A DNA stretch of 64,000 nt from NCBI GenBank assembly GCA_022376925.1, contig JAIOJX010000004.1, positions 2,976,001 to 3,040,000 on the forward strand, in the 5' to 3' direction. Position 1 is the first letter of the stretch. Each line of letters begins with the position of its first letter. The position numbers were made by a program, and so were the translations under genes. The notes under the pieces are model-generated. The model saw only the letters and a program-made list of their open reading frames with translations. It was not told where the DNA came from and searched no databases. Shown here piece after piece: positions 11,658 to 21,960 of this stretch. Source of the stretch: Tragulus kanchil. Taxonomy: Eukaryota > Chordata > Mammalia > Artiodactyla > Tragulidae.

Positions 11658-11985
11658 TTCTTAGCTTAAATGTCACCTCACGAGGGAGATCTTCCCTGGC
11701 CATCCATCTAAAATAGGCCCTGTCTCTTCATCCCCTTCCCTCTTCACCTCTTCTCTTTCCCTCCTCTCTTAATTGAGAATGAGTCTCTCCAAGGCCTGTT
11801 CCATTGTCTGAAATGTGTTAGTTTTCTTCTGTTATTTGTTTTCTTCTGTGTGATTTGTTACTTCTCCAGAAGGCCAACCGGATGAGAGCAAAGGCCTTAT
11901 CTTTTCATCACATTAGCCTCTAGACTAGTGCCTGGCACAGACACTTTTTAGTGGATGTTATTGGATGAATGGTGGATGGGCAGAC
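11658..11985 (+). repeat. L2 LINE 3' end (second copy)
   Basis: Duplicate of the L2 segment at 10555-10880 within duplication 4. Beyond it the unique flank resumes with 'gaatgaatggaaaaactg'. Confidence 0.7.
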
Positions 11986-12000
11986 AGACATGCATGGACG

Positions 12001-12676
12001 AATGAATGGAAAAACTGTCTTTGCTGAGGAAATCTGGCTTCTTAAGCAGGAAAGAAGTGCAACCTTGGAACAGGTTCTAGCTAGAAGAAATCAGAAAATG
12101 TCTTCCTTATGAACATATCCATGTATATAGACAGTATGCACAGCATTTGTGCTCTCAGAAACTAGACTATCTATATGCATATGCTAGTATACACCTAGAT
12201 TATCTCTGAAAGGACACAGAAGAAAATGGGATAGAACGGGGTGGCTGGGGTACCACAGAGAGAGACTCACTTTTCACTATATACTCTTTCGTTTATTTTG
12301 AATTTTCTACTATGTGCATGTACTGCATGTTCAGAATATATATTTCTTTTTAGAATAATAGTATGCGATTTCTTCCCCCTGAAAGTCTGGGCAGCAGAGC
12401 AAGACAAGAGGTTAATGAGAGGAAGTTGTTTACAAGACGAGTAACACCTTCTCTCCAGTTTAGCAGCTTATTTGTAGGAATTGAAGCAAAGTAAGTGTTA
12501 AATCGGGAAAGATTCTATAAGAATAGACAGGTTGGCAGTATTTATTGAGTCATTATTAGTGAGAAAGTCTTATTAATTAATTTTAATACAATTAATGTTC
12601 ACTGCAACAATTCAAACCTAAATATGTATCTTAGGCCAAAGGTTCTCCAGTATGACTCCTTTGTCACACTGTAATT
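12001..12676. other. Unique AT-rich sequence
   Basis: No repeat family or gene recognised. The short plus-strand frame at 12241-12444 has no family resemblance that I can see. Confidence 0.5.
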
Positions 12677-12684
12677 AGAAATTT

Positions 12685-13030
12685 GAAGGCTTCCCTGGTA
12701 GCTCAGTGGTGAAAAACTTGTCTGCCAGTGCAGGAGACAGGGGTTCTATCCCTGATCTGGGACGCTCCTACATGCTGCAGAGCAACTAAGCCCATGAGCC
12801 ACAACTATTGAGGCTGTGCTCTAGAGCCTCGGAGCTGCAACTATTGAGCCCATGTGCTTCAACTACGGAAGCCTGTGTACCCTAGAGCCCAAGTTCCACA
12901 ACAACAGAAGTCACCGCAACAAGAAACCTGCTCACCTCAACTAGAGAGTATCCCCTACTCCCTGCAACTAGAGAAGAGCCTGTGGCAGCAGTGAAAACCC
13001 AGAACAGCCAAAAATAAATAAATAAAACAA
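12685..13030 (+). mobile_element. CHR-2 SINE, full length, with TSD
   Basis: It starts with the tRNA head 'ggcttccctggtagctcag' and runs through the 'aactattgagcc' repeats to 'ccaaaaataaataaataaa'. The 8-base repeat agaaattt at 12677-12684 and 13031-13038 flanks it. Confidence 0.9.
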
Positions 13031-13044
13031 AGAAATTTTATTTT

Positions 13045-13200
13045 CCTATTTTTTTTATTGGAGTGTAGTTGGTTTGCAATATTGTATTAGTTTCTGTTGT
13101 ACAGCAAAGTGAGTCAGTTACATGTATACATATATTCCCTCTTTTTGGGTTTCCTTCCCATTTAAGTCAGCACAGAGCATTGAGTAGCTGTCTAAAGAAG
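13045..13200. repeat. Artiodactyl L1-3'-like repeat fragment
   Basis: The phrase 'attggagtgtagttg' followed by 'ttctgttgtacagcaaagtg' marks a dispersed repeat that also occurs near 30970, 36976 and 60668. It is probably an L1 3' end. I am unsure of the exact family. Confidence 0.55.
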
Positions 13201-13544
13201 AGTTCAGGGTGATTTGGTTATGTTTGTCTTTGTTTCCTGTGAAAATAAGACTAAGGTCTTAGATATTATTCCCTGACATTCTTTTGTACTTCATTTGTTT
13301 TAGCGATAACTTTAAGGTGACACGTATGGATCTATCTTATTTAACAGCTACATAATATATAACTATATTGATGCAGTCGAGGTGTCTCTAGGTTTTTGTC
13401 ATTAGAGAAACATTGCAATGATTATTCTTGTATCTATATATTTATATCACCATATATGATTGCTTTAATTTCTGAAAGTTGTCACATACTATTTTTCTCA
13501 TAATATTTTAGAAAATGTTTCTTGAAAGCTTTAAATTTAAAAAA

Positions 13545-13885
13545 TTTTTAATTTATTCATTTATTTTTGGCTATTCTGGGTTTCCACTGCTGCCACAGGC
13601 TCTTTAGTTGCAAGGAATAAGGGCTCTTCTCTAGTTGAGGTCAGCAGGCTTCTTGGTGTGGTGACTTCTCTTGTTGTGGAACTCGGGCTCTAGGGCACAC
13701 GGGCTTCAGTAGTTGAAGCACATTGGCTCAATGGTTGTGGCTCCGAGGCTCTAGAGCACAGCCTCAATAGTTGTGGCTAATGGGCTTAGTCGCTCTGCAG
13801 CATGTGGGATCTTTCCAGATCAGGGATTGAACCTGTGTCTCCTGCATTGTCAGGCAAACTCTACCACTGAGCTACCAGGGAAGCC
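13545..13885 (-). mobile_element. CHR-2 SINE, full length
   Basis: Reverse-strand CHR-2 ending in 'ctaccagggaagcc'. It lies about 510 bases from the plus-strand CHR-2 at 12685, so the two form a long inverted pair. Confidence 0.9.
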
Positions 13886-13904
13886 TGAAACTGACTGATG
13901 GGTA

Positions 13905-14280
13905 TTGGGTTTCTTATGCTTTCATCAGCCATGAATGTAACCAATATGTTTCATTTTTGCTAGTATTAGGAGACATGCAGGAGCTCATTGTTTAATTTTC
14001 ATTTCCCTGCTTACAGTTGTTTGCTGACCACTGTCATTTCCTCTTCTGTTCACCTTCTGGGCCTAGTTTTTCAATGGACTGTTTGCGTTTTTCCAGTTTA
14101 CTTGCAGGAGTGTGTTCATACCAGGTAGAGGAAACCTTTGTTATATGAAGTTTAAATATTTTCTCCCACATTCTCAGTTTTCTTTCAACCTCATTTGTAA
14201 TATCTTTTCTCATATAGAAGTCTGAGTTTTTTTTCTGTAGTCAGATCTTTCTGTTTTTTCCTTCAGAGCTATTAATAACC
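13905..14280 (-). repeat. Probable old LINE-1 fragment
   Basis: Phrases such as 'tgctttcatcagccatgaat' and 'aatattttctcccac' resemble the 3' portion of an ancient L1 in reverse. It is strongly diverged, and I could not set its edges well. Confidence 0.4.
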
Positions 14281-14535
14281 ACAGATGTTTGTGTGACCCA
14301 GTGGTTTTCATGCTACGCTCCTTCATCCCCTTTGGATTTCGTGGGGAAGAATGGATGTCAGAGGGGTGGAAGGCAGTGGGGCTGGCTATTTGGAGCTCAC
14401 CTCTACCCCTTTCTTCTGTTTTATTATCTTTCACATGCTACCACTAACACTGTCAGGAAGGAGGGACTAGGACCTGGAGCTAGAATGATTAGACAACGTA
14501 TAATATAAGGCCCCTCCCTGGGCCTTAATTTCTCA
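14281..14535. other. Unique sequence
   Basis: No repeat family recognised. Short open frames on both strands around 14210-14508 have no recognisable product. Confidence 0.4.
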
Positions 14536-14539
14536 GTTT

Positions 14540-14660
14540 CCTAATATATGAGATGGAGATTTAAAATAGTTCCTGCCCCTGGGATTATCATGAGGCTTGA
14601 ATGAGCTGGTGCATAGAAATCCACTGCTTAATTAGCTCCACCCAGCCGACACTGCTAGGT
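14540..14660 (+). repeat. MIR 3' part
   Basis: The order 'tttcctaatatatgagatgg', 'ttatcatgaggcttgaatga' and 'gcatagaa' fits the downstream half of MIR on the plus strand. Confidence 0.5.
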
Positions 14661-14689
14661 GATGTATGTGCCTACATTCTCAAGCTGTA

Positions 14690-14815
14690 GGATTATCCCT
14701 GTTTTCCAGAGGAGGAAACTGAGAACCAGTGAATTTAGGCAACTTGCCTAAGAGCAGAAGTAGTGAGTGATGGAGCCATGATTTGCTGCTGGTCCCTGTA
14801 TGACTACCAGGCCTT
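14690..14815 (-). repeat. MIR fossil
   Basis: The phrases 'cagaggaggaaactgag', 'gcaacttgcctaag' and 'tgatggagccatgatttg' are a reverse-strand MIR. Confidence 0.7.
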
Positions 14816-14854
14816 GGTTCTATTGCTTCTATTTTTTATGTATTTACTTTTACG

Positions 14855-15175
14855 ATTTTATCTTTTTTTTGGTTTATGCTGGGTCTTCACTGCTGCATGG
14901 GCCTCTCTCTAGTTACAGAGAGTGGGGGTTACTCTCTAGCTGGGGCGCACCGGCTTCTCACTGAGGTGGCTTCTCGTGTTGCAGAGCGTGGCCTCTGGGC
15001 TGTGTGAGCTTCCGTAGTTGCAGCATGTGGCTTCAGTAGTTGTGGCTCCCAAGCTCTGGAGCACAGGTTCAGTAGCCGTGGGGCACAGCCTGTGAGACCT
15101 TCCTGGATCAGGAATCAAACCATGTTTCCAGCACTGGCAGGCAGATTCTTTACCAGTGAGTCACCAGGGAAGCCC
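14855..15175 (-). mobile_element. CHR-2-type SINE
   Basis: Reverse-strand CHR-2 from a T-rich start to 'tcaccagggaagcccc'. It is the first of a run of SINEs, all in the same orientation, that fills 14.9-16.7 kb. Confidence 0.85.
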
Positions 15176-15179
15176 CTAT

Positions 15180-15500
15180 TTATTTATTTATTTTTTTAAA
15201 CTTTTTTTGGGGGGGAGGGTGAGAAGGGAGGGGGGCGGCCGGGTCACTTCTATTGGTCTTTCATTTATTCATTTTCATCCATCTTTGTTCTTTGGCCCGT
15301 GTGGGCCTCCCATTGCAGTGGCCTCTCTCGTCACAGAGCACTGGCTCTGGGCACGTGTGCTCCAGAGCTCCAGCTCGGTAGTTGGGCACATCGGTCCAGC
15401 CGGTCTGCTGCATGTGGGATCTTCCCAGGCCAGGGATCAAACCAATGCCCCTTGCACTGCAAGGCAGTGTCCTTACCCATTGGACCACCAGAGAAGCCCC
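15180..15500 (-). mobile_element. CHR-like SINE, C-rich tail, cluster member 1
   Basis: The minus strand runs from a tRNA head to 'agaccaatagaagtg', then a C-rich segment (read here as G-rich 15208-15242), then an A-rich tail. It shares private variants in its head ('atcaaaccaatgcccctt') with member 2, but its tail differs from member 2. Confidence 0.9.
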
Positions 15501-15501
15501 T

Positions 15502-15853
15502 CCTATTTATTTATTTATTTTTAAAAAGATTTATTTATTTATTTATTTATTTATTTTGGGCGGGGGTCGGGTTGGGGAGGGAGGAGAGCGGGCGGGCCAC
15601 TTCTATTGGTCTTTCATTTCTCTATTTTCATCCATCTTTGTTCTTTGGCCCGTGTGGGCCTCCCATTGCAGTGGCCTCTGTTGTCGCAGAGCACCGGCTC
15701 TGGGCACATGCGCTCCAGAGCTCCAGCTCGGTAGTTGGACACATCGGTCCAGCTGCTCCGCAGCCCGTGGGATCTTCCCAGGCCAGGGATCAAACCAATG
15801 CCCCTTGTACTGCAAGACGGTGTCCTTACCCACTGGACCACCAGGGAAGCCCC
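15502..15853 (-). mobile_element. CHR-like SINE, C-rich tail, cluster member 2 (mosaic)
   Basis: The tail and distal body, about 129 bases at 15502-15630, look identical to those of member 3. The head and its private variants instead match member 1. The spacing to each neighbour is 353 bases. This is what unequal crossing-over between adjacent SINEs would leave. Confidence 0.9.
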
Positions 15854-15854
15854 T

Positions 15855-16209
15855 CCTATTTATTTATTTATTTTTAAAAAGATTTATTTATTTATTTATT
15901 TATTTATTTTGGGCGGGGGTCGGGTTGGGGAGGGAGGAGAGCGGGCGGGCCACTTCTATTGGTCTTTCATTTCTCTATTTTCACCCGTCTCTGCTCTTTG
16001 GCTCCTGTGGGCCTCCCATCGCGGTGGCGTCTGTTGTTGCAGAGCTCTGGCTCTGGGCGCATGCGCTCCAGAGCTCAGGGTTGGCGATTGGGCACATGGG
16101 TCCAGCCGCTCTGCACGGCACATGGGATCTTCCCAGGCCAGGGATCGAACTGGCGCCCCTTGCACTGCAAGGCAGTGTCCTTACCCACTGGACCACCAGG
16201 GGAAGCCCC
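15855..16209 (-). mobile_element. CHR-like SINE, C-rich tail, cluster member 3
   Basis: Same orientation as members 1 and 2. The body carries its own variants, such as 'cgcggtggcg' and 'gatcgaactggcgcc'. The G-rich run at 15911-15950 is the C-rich tail read in reverse. Confidence 0.9.
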
Positions 16210-16227
16210 TTCCCATTTATTTTTAAT

Positions 16228-16700
16228 TTTGAAATATTTATTTGCTTGTGCTGGGTCTTAGTTTCAGCATATGGGATCTTGAACATTCTTTGCAGCAAGC
16301 AGGATATTTTGTTTTTTAAAGGTTTTATTTTTGGCCACTTCTATTGATCTTTCATTTATTTATCTTTGTTCTTTGGCCTGTGTGGGCCTCCCATCTTCTC
16401 AGTGGCCTCTCTTGCTGCAGAGCACTGGCTCTGGGCGCATGCACTCCAGAGCTCTGGCTCGGTAGTTGAACACAGCTGTCCAGTCGCTCCACGGCCCATG
16501 GGATCTTCCCAGGCCAGGGATCGAACTGGCGCCCCTTGCACTGCAAGGCGGTGTCCTTACCCACTGGACAACCAGGGAAGCCCAGCATTCAGGATCTTTA
16601 GTTGAGGCATACAAACTGTTCCTTATGGCATGTGGAATCCAGTTGCCTGACCAGGGACTGAACCCAGACCCCCGTGCATTGGGAGCACCAGGGAAGTTTC
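16228..16700 (-). mobile_element. Older tRNA SINE split by a younger one
   Basis: The parts 16228-16310 ('tgtgctgggtcttag' to 'gcaagcaggatatt') and 16585-16700 ('tcaggatctttagttgaggc' to 'caccagggaag') together make one SINE. The element at 16313-16583 interrupts it. Confidence 0.75.
16313..16583 (-). mobile_element. CHR-like SINE nested in an older SINE
   Basis: Member of the same subfamily as the 15.2-16.2 kb cluster, but without the C-rich tail. The A-tail joins 'gtggcc' directly, seen here as 'ttttatttttggccac'. Part of it is copied at about 17631-17717 by duplication 5. Confidence 0.9.
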
Positions 16701-16704
16701 AAGG

Positions 16705-16960
16705 GTATCGCTATTTATTGAGTACTTACTATGTTCCCTCCTGGTGCATGATGTTGAGGATCCAGCAGTGAATGTGAGGGTCCCTGTCCCTTGTTGCCTA
16801 GACGGCTGGGCGAGGCAGTCATTAACAGCAAGACCAGTTCACATTCAGTTCAGGGCCATTACCAGCTAGACAACGAGAGACAATGTACAGTGATCGCTCG
16901 ATTATGTTAGGGCGTCAGGAGAGGCCTTTCTGAGGGTATTCTATCTGACCAGCTACATAA
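16705..16960 (-). repeat. L2 LINE fragment
   Basis: The phrase 'ctatttattgagtacttact', followed by 'gaggatccagcagtgaatg' and 'gtccctgtccct', is the reverse complement of an L2 3' end. Copied at about 17839-18093. Confidence 0.65.
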
Positions 16961-17269
16961 AGAATGAGGAAGAACTGGCCAGTTGGAAGCTGCAGCACAT
17001 CCAAAGGGTTGACCCCTTGGCAGAGGAAGAAGCTTGGCAGGCCCCAGGAGGGGAATAGAAGGCCGGTCTGGTGGAAAAACTGCCAATACAAGAGCAGGGT
17101 TTGTGGCGGGGAGAGAGAATTGAGGGGCCCCAGAGCATGCAGAGCCCGTGGGAGTTGAGATAAAAAGTCAGGACATTATTCTAAAGCTGTTGGGAAACCA
17201 CAGAAAGTGAGGGAATGCTGAAATCTGCTTATGCTGTGAAGATAGCACTCTGTGAACACACATATAACC

Positions 17270-17526
17270 TATAATGGGACAGTTCTACTCCTAAGTAGAT
17301 ACCCAACACAAATGCATAGTGATATGCACCAGAGACGAAAACACTGACAACTTCACTTTGTGAAAGTCCCAAACTGTAAACCACTCAAATGTCTCTCTGT
17401 GCTTGACTGGATAAATAATGATACATTCAGACAATGGAATACTATGCAGAACATGAGCAAACTGTAGCTATATAGAATAATGTGGGTGGATCTCTCAAAC
17501 ACAATGATATAAAATACACATTGTAG
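17270..17526 (+). repeat. Old LINE-1 ORF2 3' end
   Basis: The phrases 'gacagttctactcctaagt', 'ggataaataatgatacattc' and 'caatggaatactatgcag' are the usual L1 ORF2 C-terminal coding sequence on the plus strand, diverged. Copied at 18403-18659. Confidence 0.75.
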
Positions 17527-17608
17527 GACTTCCCTGCTCATCCAGTGGTTAAGAATCTGCTTTGCAATGCAAGGGACACCAGTTCGATCCCTGGTTCAGG
17601 AAGATCCC
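17527..17608 (+). mobile_element. tRNA SINE head, cut by a duplication junction
   Basis: The head 'gacttccctgctcatccag' matches 18660 onwards and stops abruptly at the junction of duplication 5. Confidence 0.85.
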
Positions 17609-18402
17609 ACAGTTACTGCCAGCCTAGAGCCATGGGATCTTCCCAGGCCAGGGATCGAACTGGCGCCCCTTGCACTGCAAGGCGGTGTCCTTACCCACTG
17701 GACAACCAGGGAAGCCCAGCATTCAGGATCTTTAGTTGAGGCATACAAACTGTTCCTTATGGCATGTGGAATCCAGTTGCCTGACCAGGGACTGAACCCA
17801 GACCCCCGTGCATTGGGAGCACCAGGGAAGTTTCAAGGGTATCGCTATTTATTGAGTACTTACTATGTTCCCTCCTGGTGCATGATGTTGAGGATCCAGC
17901 AGTGAATGTGAGGGTCCCTGTCCCTTGTTGCCTAGACGGCTGGGCGAGGCAGTCATTAACAGCAAGACCAGTTCACATTCAGTTCAGGGCCATTACCAGC
18001 TAGACAACGAAAACAATGTACAGTGATCGCTCGATTATGTTAGGGCGTCAGGAGAGGCCTTTCTGAGGGTATTCTATCTGACCAGCTACATAAAGAATGA
18101 GGAAGAACTGGCCAGTTGGAAGCTGCAGCACATCCAAAGGGTTGACCCCTTGGCAGAGGAAGAAGCTTGGCAGGCCCCAGGAGGGGAATAGAAGGCCGGT
18201 CTGGTGGAAAAACTGCCAATACAAGAGCAGGGTTTGTGGCGGGGAGAGAGAATTGAGGGGCCCCAGAGCATGCAGAGCCCGTGGGAGTTGAGATAAAAAG
18301 TCAGGACATTATTCTAAAGCTGTTGGGAAACCACAGAAAGTGAGGGAATGCTGAAATCTGCTTATGCTGTGAAGATAGCACTCTGTGAACACACATATAA
18401 CC

Positions 18403-18659
18403 TATAATGGGACAGTTCTACTCCTAAGTAGATACCCAACACAAATGCATAGTGATATGCACCAGAGACGAAAACACTGACAACTTCACTTTGTGAAAGT
18501 CCCAAACTGTAAACCACTCAAATGTCTCTCTGTGCTTGACTGGATAAATAATGATACATTCAGACAATGGAATACTATGCAGAACATGAGCAAACTGTAG
18601 CTATATAGAATAATGTGGGTGGATCTCTCAAACACAATGATATAAAATACACATTGTAG
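18403..18659 (+). repeat. Old LINE-1 ORF2 3' end (second copy)
   Basis: Duplicate of 17270-17526 carried by duplication 5. Confidence 0.75.
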
Positions 18660-19260
18660 GACTTCCCTGCTCATCCAGTGGTTAAGAATCTGCTTTGCAA
18701 TGCAAGGGACACCAGTTCGATCCCTGGTTCAGGAAGATCCCACATGCCGCGGAGCACCTAGACCTGTGTGTCTCAGTTACTGAGCCAGCACTCTAGAGCC
18801 TGTGCTCTGCAACGGGAGGGGCCACTGCAGTGAGAGGCCTGCACACGACAATGAAGAATAGCTCCCAGGGCTTCCCTGGAGGTCCAGTGGGTAAGGACAC
18901 CGCCTTGCAGTGCAAGGGGCGCCGGTTCAAGCCCTGGCCTGGGAAGATCCCACGTGCCGCGGAGTGGCTGGACATATGTGTCCAATTACCGAGCCGGAGC
19001 TCTGGAGCGCATGCGCCCAGAGCCGGGGCTCTGCAACAGCAGAGGCCACCGCAATGGGTGGCCCACAGGAGCCAAAGAACAAAGACGGATGAAAATGGAC
19101 AAATGAAAGACCAGTGGAAGTGGCCCGCCCACCCCCCCCCCTCCCCACCCCCACCAAAAAAAAAAAAAAGAATAGCTCCCCTCCACCAGTCACAGCAACA
19201 AAGCCCCCACAACAGCAAAAAATAAATACATGAATCTTAAAAAAAAAACAAATAAAACTC
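18660..19260 (+). mobile_element. Older CHR-type SINE hosting a younger SINE
   Basis: The head lies at 18660-18866 and the tail at 19181-19260, ending in 'cagcaaaaaataaataca'. Between them a younger SINE inserted with a 13-base target duplication. Confidence 0.85.
18867..19167 (+). mobile_element. Young CHR-like SINE, C-rich tail, 13-bp TSD
   Basis: The direct repeat aagaatagctccc at 18854-18866 and 19168-19180 flanks it. The body ends 'agtggaagtggcccgcc', followed by a long C-rich run at 19128-19154 and only then a short A run. CpG sites in the body are largely intact, which suggests recent insertion. Confidence 0.95.
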
Positions 19261-19719
19261 ACATTGCATTAATTCTTGTGGATAAAGTTCAGAAAGGCGC
19301 AAAACTAATAAGGATGGTAACTGTCCTGGGGGAGTAACGAGGATGACCAGGAGGGGCCGTGGAGGGACTTCTTAGATGCCGAGGATGTTCTGTCTCTTGT
19401 GCTGGGTGTTGGCTGCACAAGCGTGTGCAGTTTAGGCAAATTTGTCAAGCTCATTAGTTATGATTTATGCACAACTCTCCGTGTATATTTCACTCTGGGC
19501 AGCATGTGAACAGTGACCTAGAAAGCGGCCATTGCAGTCTGAAGGAGGTGCGATAGGCCTGTTATAGAATCCAGGCAAGTAGTGGTTGGTCCACAGGGAT
19601 GGGAAGGTGACGCACGGCTCAGAATGGGCTAGAGGCACAGCTGGAGAAGAGCCCACAGGACAGGTGATGATGGGGGTACTGACGGCCGGTGAGTGTGGGG
19701 GAGGCCATCACGACTGCAC
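19261..19719. other. Unique sequence
   Basis: No gene or repeat recognised. The minus-strand frame at 19465-19656 has no family features. Confidence 0.45.
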
Positions 19720-21960
19720 CCCCAGCTTCCAGCAGGAGTACATGGGTGAGAGGAGTTACCAGAGCAAGGTGAGAAGATAGGGGAGGAGATGATTGGAAGA
19801 TCGTAGTTTGGGGCATGTGAAATGTGAGATGTCCCCAAAGGCCACATCATGGGAGGAGACGGATAAACAGATGTACTGTTAAGATTTTGTTTGAAAAAGC
19901 CTCTGCCACTTAAGAGGAAAAAAAAAAAAGCTGAAAGCCCCCGTTCTAGCTCTTTTTCCTTTTACAAAGCACTTTCAGTTCCATTATCTCATTCCATTTA
20001 ATTTAATGACAAAGATTCTTGTCTGTATGGGAGAAAAGGTTTGGGGTAGGGGGGGGAATGTTGTTTCTTTATGTGGAAAGTAGAGATGTACTCATGTGTG
20101 TGCTGTTCCGTGAACGTGCTATATTTATCCACTCAAAGAGGAGGCTCTGGGCTGGGAGCCTGGGTGACACATAAGGGCATCAGCCAAGACAAGAGCGCTG
20201 GTTGAGGCCCTGGATTTGGCTTGCACTGCAGGAGGGCTGAGCTCAGAGGTCTGAAACCCCCCTGTAATGGGCAGAGAAGGTTTCCAGAGAAGGACAGGCC
20301 ACAGGGGCAGAAACACACCCTATTACTTCTTCATTCAATTTGTCCCTTCTTCCCCTTGAGGAAAACGGATTGCATCTTGGCCTGCTGTTCCCTCCAAAGA
20401 TCCTATTGCGCTCAGGGAAGAATTCTTAGCACAGGTCACTTGGCCTGGCCTAGTGCCCTGTCACCTGGCTCTCGAGTCCAGTACTCCACACAGGGACTGT
20501 TGATGGATTTGTCCCACGACTCCCCAGACTAAGAACTGTGTTCTATACCCTGATATTGGGTTCCAGACATGTCCCCACTGCCATGTTCTTTCTGAAACAA
20601 ACCCTTGGGACCCAACCAAAGACCTTGAAGCTGGTTGTTCTTTTGCCCATACCCCAGGGGTCCACTGTGCCCTCACAGACTTGTCCTTGTCTTTACAAAA
20701 TCCTCTGAAAACGCTCCAGTCCCAACAGACCCCATGTCTACTTTTTCAGCAGGATACTTGGACATGGTTTATAGGTAGATTGGAGCCAAAACTTGGACAC
20801 CCTTCTCCGTCATGCCCGGGGCACATGGGGCTTGTCCATAGTGTAGACGGTGATGGGGGGTACGCCCTGGGGGCACCCCAGCTTCCAGCAGGAGTACATG
20901 GGTGAGAGGAGTTACCAGAGCAAGGTGAGAAGATAGGGGAGGAGATGATTGGAAGATCGTAGTTTGGGGCATGTGAAATGTGAGATGTCCCCAAAGGCCA
21001 CATCATGGGAGGAGACGGATAAACAGATGTACTGTTAAGATTTTGTTTGAAAAAGCCTCTGCCACTTAAGAGGAAAAAAAAGCTGAAAGCCCCCGTTCTA
21101 GCTCTTTTTCCTTTTACAAAGCACTTTCAGTTCCATTATCTCATTCCATTTAATTTAATGACAAAGATTCTTGTCTGTATGGGAGAAAAGGTTTGGGGTA
21201 GGGGGGGGAATGTTGTTTCTTTATGTGGAAAGTAGAGATGTACTCATGTGTGTGCTGTTCCGTGAACGTGCTATATTTATCCACTCAAAGAGGAGGCTCT
21301 GGGCTGGGAGCCTGGGTGACACATAAGGGCATCAGCCAAGACAAGAGCGCTGGTTGAGGCCCTGGATTTGGCTTGCACTGCAGGAGGGCTGAGCTCAGAG
21401 GTCTGAAACCCCCCTGTAATGGGCAGAGAAGGTTTCCAGAGAAGGACAGGCCACAGGGGCAGAAACACACCCTATTACTTCTTCATTCAATTTGTCCCTT
21501 CTTCCCCTTGAGGAAAACGGATTGCATCTTGGCCTGCTGTTCCCTCCAAAGATCCTATTGCGCTCAGGGAAGAATTCTTAGCACAGGTCACTTGGCCTGG
21601 CCTAGTGCCCTGTCACCTGGCTCTCGAGTCCAGTACTCCACACAGGGACTGTTGATGGATTTGTCCCACGACTCCCCAGACTAAGAACTGTGTTCTATAC
21701 CCTGATATTGGGTTCCAGACATGTCCCCACTGCCATGTTCTTTCTGAAACAAACCCTTGGGACCCAACCAAAGACCTTGAAGCTGGTTGTTCTTTTGCCC
21801 ATACCCCAGGGGTCCACTGTGCCCTCACAGACTTGTCCTTGTCTTTACAAAATCCTCTGAAAACGCTCCAGTCCCAACAGACCCCATGTCTACTTTTTCA
21901 GCAGGATACTTGGACATGGTTTATAGGTAGATTGGAGCCAAAACTTGGACACCCCTTCTC
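19720..21960. repeat. Tandem duplication 6 (offset about 1152-1156 bp)
   Basis: About 19720-20806 repeats as 20876-21960. The linker 20807-20875 mixes fragments resembling both sides, for example 'atagtgtagacggtg' (also at 22027) and 'gatggggggtac' (compare 19672). An A run of 12-13 bases near 19918 is shorter in the copy. Confidence 0.95.

Larger units (their letters stand above)
9825..12000. repeat. Tandem duplication 4 (offset 1103 bp)
   Basis: About 9825-10896 repeats as 10935-12000. The linker 10897-10934 matches neither flank cleanly. The second copy opens with homopolymer shortening (gggagg to ggagg, atccctcc to atcctcc) and a deletion of roughly 16 bases near 10980. The copied unit spans the 5' end of the young L1 plus MIR and L2. 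Confidence 0.95.
16497..18741. repeat. Tandem duplication 5 (offset 1133 bp)
   Basis: About 16497-17608 repeats as 17630-18741, joined by a 21-base linker at 17609-17629. One local difference reads 'caacgagagacaat' at 16870 versus 'caacgaaaacaat' at 18005. The edges cut through two SINEs. Confidence 0.95.

Noticed and set aside
12685..12760. tRNA genes at SINE heads
   Set aside because: The A- and B-box-like signals belong to tRNA-derived SINE promoters. The cloverleaf is not conserved and the downstream body is SINE.
15299..16347. Overlapping plus-strand frames of 122-321 codons as a repetitive protein family
   Set aside because: They are antisense translations of the CHR-like SINE cluster. 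The protein repeats mirror the 353-base SINE period.
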